NCBI GenBank assembly: GCA_964613035.1 | Contig: CAZTFQ010000008.1 | Coordinates: 3,725-67,724, forward strand | Origin: CAVIQK01 sp964613035 | GTDB taxonomy: Bacteria; Bacillota; Clostridia; Christensenellales; DTU072 | DNA length: 64,000 nt | Reading direction: 5' to 3' | Shown: one piece after another, positions 59,303 through 64,000 of the stretch | Numbering within the stretch: position 1 is the first letter of the stretch | Layout of the letters: each line of letters opens with the position of its first letter | Translations under genes and position numbers: made by a program | Notes under the pieces: generated by a model | Told to the model about the DNA's origin: nothing | What the model saw: the letters and a program-made list of their open reading frames with translations, nothing else | The model's database searches: none

Positions 59303-61963
59303 TTAATTCCCCTGAATACGTTTCCTTTTGAACTCGCGCAACATCTCGGTTCTCCTGACTATGGAATCTTTTCTCTGACGGTCAAGTTCCGCCTTAGCCT
59401 GAAACTCCTCTTCGTCTCCGTCCTGTCTGGTAAGGGAATAAGACTCGCTTGTTAAGCAGACGAAGTCCTTTGCCGTCTTACCCCCGTCCGCGCAGTAGTT
59501 GTCGTAAAGATGAATACGATCGTCATCGTTTTCCGCTATCCAACAATTATAATAAACGTCTATCTTGTTCAACAAAGGACAATCACGGAAAGCTCCCTTG
59601 CCTATCTTGGTGACGTAATAAGGGATTTTCAGTTCGGTGAGACTAGAACAGTTCTCCAGTAAAAACGGACCGATGCTCCTTAAAAATATCGGCAACTCCA
59701 TGAATATGAGCGCAGTACAACCTCTGAAACAAGAGTCTTCTATCTCTCTGGTCGCGTCGCCGAGGAAAACCACGTCTCTTAGAGACGGACAGTTTTCGAA
59801 AGCGGCACTTTCGATCTTCTCGACAGTATCGGGGATCATAATCACTTCCAACTTTTTCGCTCCCGAAAAACAGAGGCGAGGAATAATCTTGACGTCCGGT
59901 AAAAAGCAATTGACGATATTGGGATGATCTCTTAAGAGACATTGACCGAGTATCACCGTATCGGTATTAAAACTGATCCTCGTCTCGGACTCGTCCACCA
60001 GCACGGCGTAATAATGCGGATTGTTGTTTATTTTGACGTACGTGATTCCTCCCTCTTTCGTATTGATCTTAGGACACTCGGTGAACGCTTCCGTAATATT
60101 GGTTATCCCGTCCGGCATGGTGACTTCTTTTAAGTTTTTACATCCCTTAAAAGAACCGTACTCAATCGACGACAAAGTCGGTAAAATAAGCAGTTTTTCC
60201 AGCTTGGTCTTATTGCCGAAATTATTCGAGAAATATCCTCCCAGCTCCGTAACGTCGATATTGTCGATCGACTTAGGAATAACGCAGACTTTCTCGTCCT
60301 TAGTCCAGTCCAGAATGCAATAACCGCCGCATACGCTCTCGTCCAACTCGAAGCCGTATTCGAGGGCTTCAGCCATACTCATATTCTCGATAATAGACGT
60401 CGTCGAGTCCACCTCGAAGTCGTAGTCGTCCTTTTTCTTGAACAATTGGACGTTTTTCTTCGCGTCTTTTAAGTCTTCCGGCTTATAAACGATCCGATCG
60501 CCGCGGTCGTTGGTTCCTATCCAATAATAATCCTTTTCAAACTCCAGCTCCTCTAGAGGCGTGTATTCGAACACGAGCTGACCGATTTTATGGACCGACC
60601 CGGGAATCGAAACTCTCTTCAACGCGCTGCAATAGGACAGCGAATACAGTCCGAGCTCTTCCACGCCCTTGCCTATGGCTATATTTCTGAGAGACTTGCA
60701 TTCATAGAACAAATACTGCGGCAAAACCTTAGCGTCTATCTTAATGCTCATCAGCGACTCGCACAAATAAAACGCATACTCGCCGATACCCTTCAGCCAG
60801 CTGTTGAGCCGGACGGACCTCAGTTTTTTGCACTGACCGAAAGCCTTCTCTCCGATATATTCGACGCTAGGCGCCGACACCGCTTCGACTTTGGTCCCGA
60901 AAAACGCCGCCGCCCTTATCGACTTACATCCTCTCTCGACGTTATAAGTGCGCAGACAGTCTTGATATCTCATCAGCAGATACGCCGGATTGTTGTTAAT
61001 AGTCAGATACGTCGCTCCCGCGAAGGTGAGCGAGGGCACTTTGCAATTGGCGAATACACCCTGCCCGACCAGTCCCAACGAGCCGAACACCATTATCTCG
61101 TCCAAAAAGGTGCAATCGGATAGAGAGCCGAGCTTAATTTCTTTCAATTCCGCTACGACGATCAGTTTCTTTATATTCAAAAACGAAAGCCCGTCTATGT
61201 ATCTGACGGGGACGGAATCTATATACTTGGGGATAGACAAGACGTCCGCATCGCCTACGTAATCGGTGACGGTGATTTCGTTTCCTTGTACGCTGTATAT
61301 GATTCCCTGTACGGTCGCCTCGTCGGAATCTATCTCCTCGCTGTAATCGTAATCGTTATCGTAACAAATATCGGATATATCCTCCGTCGACAACGATTGG
61401 ATATGCGTTTCCAGCCCTTCTTCCAGTCTCTCGATGAGGTTGAATCGATTAGAGTCGTAATCTACGGTACCCAGAGAATACATATCGCCCAGCGCGCACA
61501 GAATCGGATTGAGAATAAAGAGCTCGTTGTCGCGCTCTTCTCGGCTCAACGCCTCGTACAAGACGTTTTTGTTGACGTACGGGAAGCGTAAATCGGTGTT
61601 TTTATAGATATAATTGTTATGGAAATAGCACATAAGATCCAGCTCGGCACTATTTAACTCGCTCATCTCGATATAGTTGCTACCGACAATCAGTCCCAGA
61701 TCCATATAGTAATCCAGATTGTCGTCCATATAATCGTTGATTAAACGGTCGAAGTCGATAGAGGCGGTCTTCATCAAGTACGACTCTATCGCCTGCACGG
61801 CTAGCTTAGAGACCTCTTCTACGTCCAGAACGGCTTTCAGCCCGTCGTATTCTTCCTCCGTCAATATGTCCTGGAACCCGGCGTCCGTCAACCCCTTACG
61901 ACATCTTAAAAAGTTATATAAAATAATATAAATCGGCTGATATTCGTAACGTGAAAAAAACAT
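59303..61963 (-). CDS. Large BspA-type LRR protein without signal peptide
   Basis: 886 residues. GGAGAGG precedes the ATG. The start (MFFSRYEYQPIYIILYNFLR) is aromatic-rich but is not a normal signal peptide, and no lipobox follows. Residues ~20-210 are an acidic helical domain that I do not recognise. Two blocks of LRR_5 repeats (about 220-480 and 560-800) show patterns like LKEVTMPDGITNI and LEVIMIPDTVEKIESAAF. The C-terminal ~60 residues are charged (EEEFQAKAELDRQRKD). LRR_5 proteins are usually surface proteins, so a cytoplasmic one is unusual; it may be a scaffold or be exported in another way. Function unknown. Confidence 0.75.
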   Translation of the reverse strand: MFFSRYEYQPIYIILYNFLRCRKGLTDAGFQDILTEEEYDGLKAVLDVEEVSKLAVQAIESYLMKTASIDFDRLINDYMDDNLDYYMDLGLIVGSNYIEMSELNSAELDLMCYFHNNYIYKNTDLRFPYVNKNVLYEALSREERDNELFILNPILCALGDMYSLGTVDYDSNRFNLIERLEEGLETHIQSLSTEDISDICYDNDYDYSEEIDSDEATVQGIIYSVQGNEITVTDYVGDADVLSIPKYIDSVPVRYIDGLSFLNIKKLIVVAELKEIKLGSLSDCTFLDEIMVFGSLGLVGQGVFANCKVPSLTFAGATYLTINNNPAYLLMRYQDCLRTYNVERGCKSIRAAAFFGTKVEAVSAPSVEYIGEKAFGQCKKLRSVRLNSWLKGIGEYAFYLCESLMSIKIDAKVLPQYLFYECKSLRNIAIGKGVEELGLYSLSYCSALKRVSIPGSVHKIGQLVFEYTPLEELEFEKDYYWIGTNDRGDRIVYKPEDLKDAKKNVQLFKKKDDYDFEVDSTTSIIENMSMAEALEYGFELDESVCGGYCILDWTKDEKVCVIPKSIDNIDVTELGGYFSNNFGNKTKLEKLLILPTLSSIEYGSFKGCKNLKEVTMPDGITNITEAFTECPKINTKEGGITYVKINNNPHYYAVLVDESETRISFNTDTVILGQCLLRDHPNIVNCFLPDVKIIPRLCFSGAKKLEVIMIPDTVEKIESAAFENCPSLRDVVFLGDATREIEDSCFRGCTALIFMELPIFLRSIGPFLLENCSSLTELKIPYYVTKIGKGAFRDCPLLNKIDVYYNCWIAENDDDRIHLYDNYCADGGKTAKDFVCLTSESYSLTRQDGDEEEFQAKAELDRQRKDSIVRRTEMLREFKRKRIQGN

Positions 61964-62092
61964 ATTTACCTCTCCGTAATCCTTAATCTATATAAGTATA
62001 TCATCTCCTTATGAAAATTACCAGCCCCCAAATTCGGATTTAATCGATTTAGCATTCTATAATATACTCACTCTCGACGAAAAGTTTATTTC

Positions 62093-62121
62093 TTGACAAC
62101 GCGGAAGAATAGCGCTACAAT
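62093..62121 (+). promoter_or_regulatory. Promoter of the 559-residue LRR lipoprotein
   Basis: TTGACA (62093-62098), 17-nt spacer, TACAAT (62116-62121). Predicted transcript start near 62128, giving a ~190-nt leader. The rest of the gap toward the 886-residue gene (61964-62092) holds only weak -10-like A/T sequence for the leftward direction. Confidence 0.85.
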
Positions 62122-62124
62122 AAC

Positions 62125-62263
62125 TTTGCCAAAAATCTTAATATACGAAGAGCAGCTTTTTACTATTCGGTAACAAGTGTTTTTTCGCATAGTAGTTGCT
62201 TTTTGTATACTGCATAAGATTTTTGGCGAAATTTGAGCGGAAATGCACTTGTTATATTTTTTT
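62125..62263 (+). promoter_or_regulatory. Structured leader with two exclusive pairings (candidate attenuator or riboswitch)
   Basis: GCCAAAAATCTTA (62128-62140) pairs perfectly with TAAGATTTTTGGC (62215-62227); GCAG / CTGC and TACTAT / ATAGTA stems lie inside. TAACAAGTG (62171-62179), inside that domain, is also perfectly complementary to CACTTGTTA (62246-62254), which is followed by TATTTTTTT. Forming this second pairing creates a terminator-like end or a pseudoknot. Confidence 0.6.
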
Positions 62264-62319
62264 GCCCGCCTTGTTTTCGTAGTGTAAATCTTATCTCCGC
62301 CCAAGAAGGAGACTCGACG

Positions 62320-63999
62320 ATGAAAAAGAAACTCCTCATCGCCATTATTGCACTTGTCCTTATCGTAGGACTACTCACCGCCTGCGACGGACTTTTTAGT
62401 CCAGGTTCTCAAACAGACGATTCTGAACCGCCCGACCTCGCTCACGACGTCTTAATTATCGAACGGCAACTCTCGGACTACGTGATAATCGGTGTACAAA
62501 CACAAGATTTCACTGAAGTTACCATACCCGATTTCGTCACGAAAATCGAAAGGATTGCTTTTCTTAGGTGTAGTAAACTAAATAGTATAACTATCCCGAA
62601 TAGCGTTAAGAGTATAGGAGAAAGAGCTTTTGAAGGTTGTACCGCACTCTCGGATATTATAATCCCCGACAGCGTTACAAATATAGGTTACGGTGCATTT
62701 TACGATACGATCTGGTATGAAAACCAACCCGATGGACTTGTATATGCAGGTAAAGTCGCATATAGATATAAAGGAGAGATGCCCGATAACACTTCTATTA
62801 CGCTTAAAGACGGCACTCTCGGTATCGCAAACGAAGCTTTCTGTTATTGTAGCGGCCTAACCGATATAACCATTCCCGACAGCGTTACGAGTATAGGCTA
62901 CAATGCATTCGACGATTGTTATGAATTGAGTAACGTGACTATAGGCAACGGTGTAGCAAATATGGGATATGCTGTATTTGAAGATACTCCTTGGTACGAT
63001 AATCAACCCGACGGACTAGTATATGCAGGTAAAGTTGCTTATCAATATAAAGGAGAAATGCCCTATAACACTTCTATTACTCTTAAAGACGATACTCTAG
63101 GCATTGCAGATTTGGCATTCTCTGAATGTAGCGGACTCACAAGTATAACCATTCCCGATAGTCTGAAATGTATAGGCCAAGGTGCTTTTTATTGTTGCAA
63201 CGGGCTCTCCGATATTACCATTCCGAACAATGTTATCAATATAGGTCATGGTGCATTCGGCGGTTGTACGGGATTAAAAAAAATAACCGTAAAAAAGAAT
63301 AATAAAATATATCGAAGCCAAGGCAATTGCCTCATAGAAACTTCTTCTAAAACCATAATATTAGGATGCAATAACAGCGTTATTCCTACAGACGGCAGTG
63401 TTACGAATATCGGCGACGAAGCTTTCTGCGAATGTTGTGAACTCCGTAGTATAATCATCCCTGACAGCGTTACGCATATAGGAGAGTTTGCCTTCGGCGA
63501 ATGTAGCGATCTCTCAAATATCGTCATTCCGAAGAGTATCGATTATATAGGCGGAGAAGCTTTTTACGGGACACCTTGGTACGACAACTACTTTGATAAT
63601 CAACCTGACGGACTCATCTATATAGGAAAAGTCTTATACGACTATAAAGGAGATATGACCAATAACATATCCCTTACTCCTAGAGATGATACCGTATGCA
63701 TCGGGGGATATATTTTCGAAGACGGTCCAATGCTTACAAGTGTAATTGTACCCGCCAGTGTCATAAATATTGCAGAAGGCGCTTTTTCGGATTGTTATCA
63801 ACTCCGAACAGTAATTATAGATTCCTCTAATATTGCAAAATTAAACTATTCCGAAATGAGCGATGATATTTTTTTATTGCAATTCGCTACCACCGTGTAC
63901 GTTAAAGAGGGGCTTGAAGTGGGGAGTTATATCTCGGGTAGCTTCACTCTAGCGGAAAGCTCTGATAAGGACGGCTACGTCAAATATACAAGAAATTAA
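62320..63999 (+). CDS. BspA-type leucine-rich-repeat lipoprotein
   Basis: 559 residues from the ATG at 62320, chosen for the AAGGAG before it and the signal peptide; the stop is at the last bases of the window. Lipobox LTAC (Cys22). LRR_5 repeats of the type LTDITIPDSVTSIGYNAF alternate with a longer unit starting WYxNQPDGLVYAGKVAY, present three times. N- and C-terminal parts match the 239-residue paralogue at 53954. Codons are more A/T-rich than in the ribosomal genes. Likely surface adhesin or host-interaction protein. Confidence 0.88.
   Translation: MKKKLLIAIIALVLIVGLLTACDGLFSPGSQTDDSEPPDLAHDVLIIERQLSDYVIIGVQTQDFTEVTIPDFVTKIERIAFLRCSKLNSITIPNSVKSIGERAFEGCTALSDIIIPDSVTNIGYGAFYDTIWYENQPDGLVYAGKVAYRYKGEMPDNTSITLKDGTLGIANEAFCYCSGLTDITIPDSVTSIGYNAFDDCYELSNVTIGNGVANMGYAVFEDTPWYDNQPDGLVYAGKVAYQYKGEMPYNTSITLKDDTLGIADLAFSECSGLTSITIPDSLKCIGQGAFYCCNGLSDITIPNNVINIGHGAFGGCTGLKKITVKKNNKIYRSQGNCLIETSSKTIILGCNNSVIPTDGSVTNIGDEAFCECCELRSIIIPDSVTHIGEFAFGECSDLSNIVIPKSIDYIGGEAFYGTPWYDNYFDNQPDGLIYIGKVLYDYKGDMTNNISLTPRDDTVCIGGYIFEDGPMLTSVIVPASVINIAEGAFSDCYQLRTVIIDSSNIAKLNYSEMSDDIFLLQFATTVYVKEGLEVGSYISGSFTLAESSDKDGYVKYTRN
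62722..63110 (+). repeat. 279-bp spaced direct repeats within the LRR lipoprotein gene
   Basis: About 110 nt starting AACCAACCCGATGGACTTG (62722) recur from 63001 with high identity; the offset is 279 nt, exactly 93 codons. A third, more diverged copy begins at 63598. In-frame recombination between the first two would remove or add one LRR unit. Confidence 0.8.
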
Positions 64000-64000
64000 T

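Overview
The window looks like a chromosomal segment of an uncultured member of the Bacillota, class Clostridia. Evidence: the Clostridia-type S10-spc-alpha ribosomal order with a KOW-domain protein between map and infA, strong AGGAGG ribosome binding sites, many sigma-A type promoters (TTGACA-17-TATAAT), lipoprotein signal peptides, MalF/MalG-type sugar importers without a local ATPase, and BspA-type surface proteins. The inserted form of L17 reminds me of Christensenellales-like gut lineages, but that placement is an inference. No tRNA, rRNA, CRISPR array or intact prophage was seen.

Layout. (1) 1-11.7 kb: housekeeping and transport genes: a partial membrane protein, a YbaK-type deacylase, a nitroreductase, a tandem PII-like regulator with a DUF1538 membrane protein, pnuC with a structured leader, an EamA exporter, uvrB-uvrA and coaX. 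(2) 11.7-33 kb: a leftward nine-gene glycan locus: sugar-binding lipoprotein, two permeases, a 1359-residue Ig-like secreted protein, a DUF4838 lipoprotein, two very large Big-domain/GLUG-like lipoproteins, and two cytoplasmic enzymes (GtaA-like and GH20). An ArsR-type regulator lies just upstream. (3) 33.2-48.95 kb: the complete rpsJ-to-rplQ ribosomal cluster (32 genes with secY, adk, map, infA and rpoA), with a promoter before rpsJ, a second promoter and structured leader before rpsM, and a terminator after rplQ. (4) 49-55.9 kb: accessory DNA: an XRE regulator divergent from a lipoprotein with seven Cys/His repeats, an anchored protein of unknown function, a short LRR lipoprotein whose promoter spacer contains a G13 tract, a broken rolling-circle replication gene, and MITE-like palindromic repeats. 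(5) 55.9-58.6 kb: rpmG-secE-nusG and rplK-rplA, split and flanked by those repeats, with no rplJL next to rplA. (6) 58.6-64 kb: a purine-type phosphoribosyltransferase, a large LRR protein without signal peptide, and an LRR lipoprotein with a long structured 5' leader.

How the parts work together. The region 2 genes fit one regulon: surface lipoproteins and DUF4838/Ig proteins bind or process a glycan outside the cell, the ABC importer brings in oligosaccharides, and the cytoplasmic GH20 and GtaA-like enzymes finish the breakdown. The most unusual material is in regions 4 and 6. Two paralogous LRR lipoproteins differ in repeat number; one has a promoter whose spacing should change with G-tract slippage, the other a leader able to form two exclusive structures, one terminator-like. 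This suggests variable expression of surface LRR proteins. Other candidates for new biology are the 16-residue CxCxxCx4H repeat lipoprotein with its divergent XRE regulator, the pnuC leader RNA, and the palindromic repeats around rplKA. All assignments are by reading the sequence; no database search was run.
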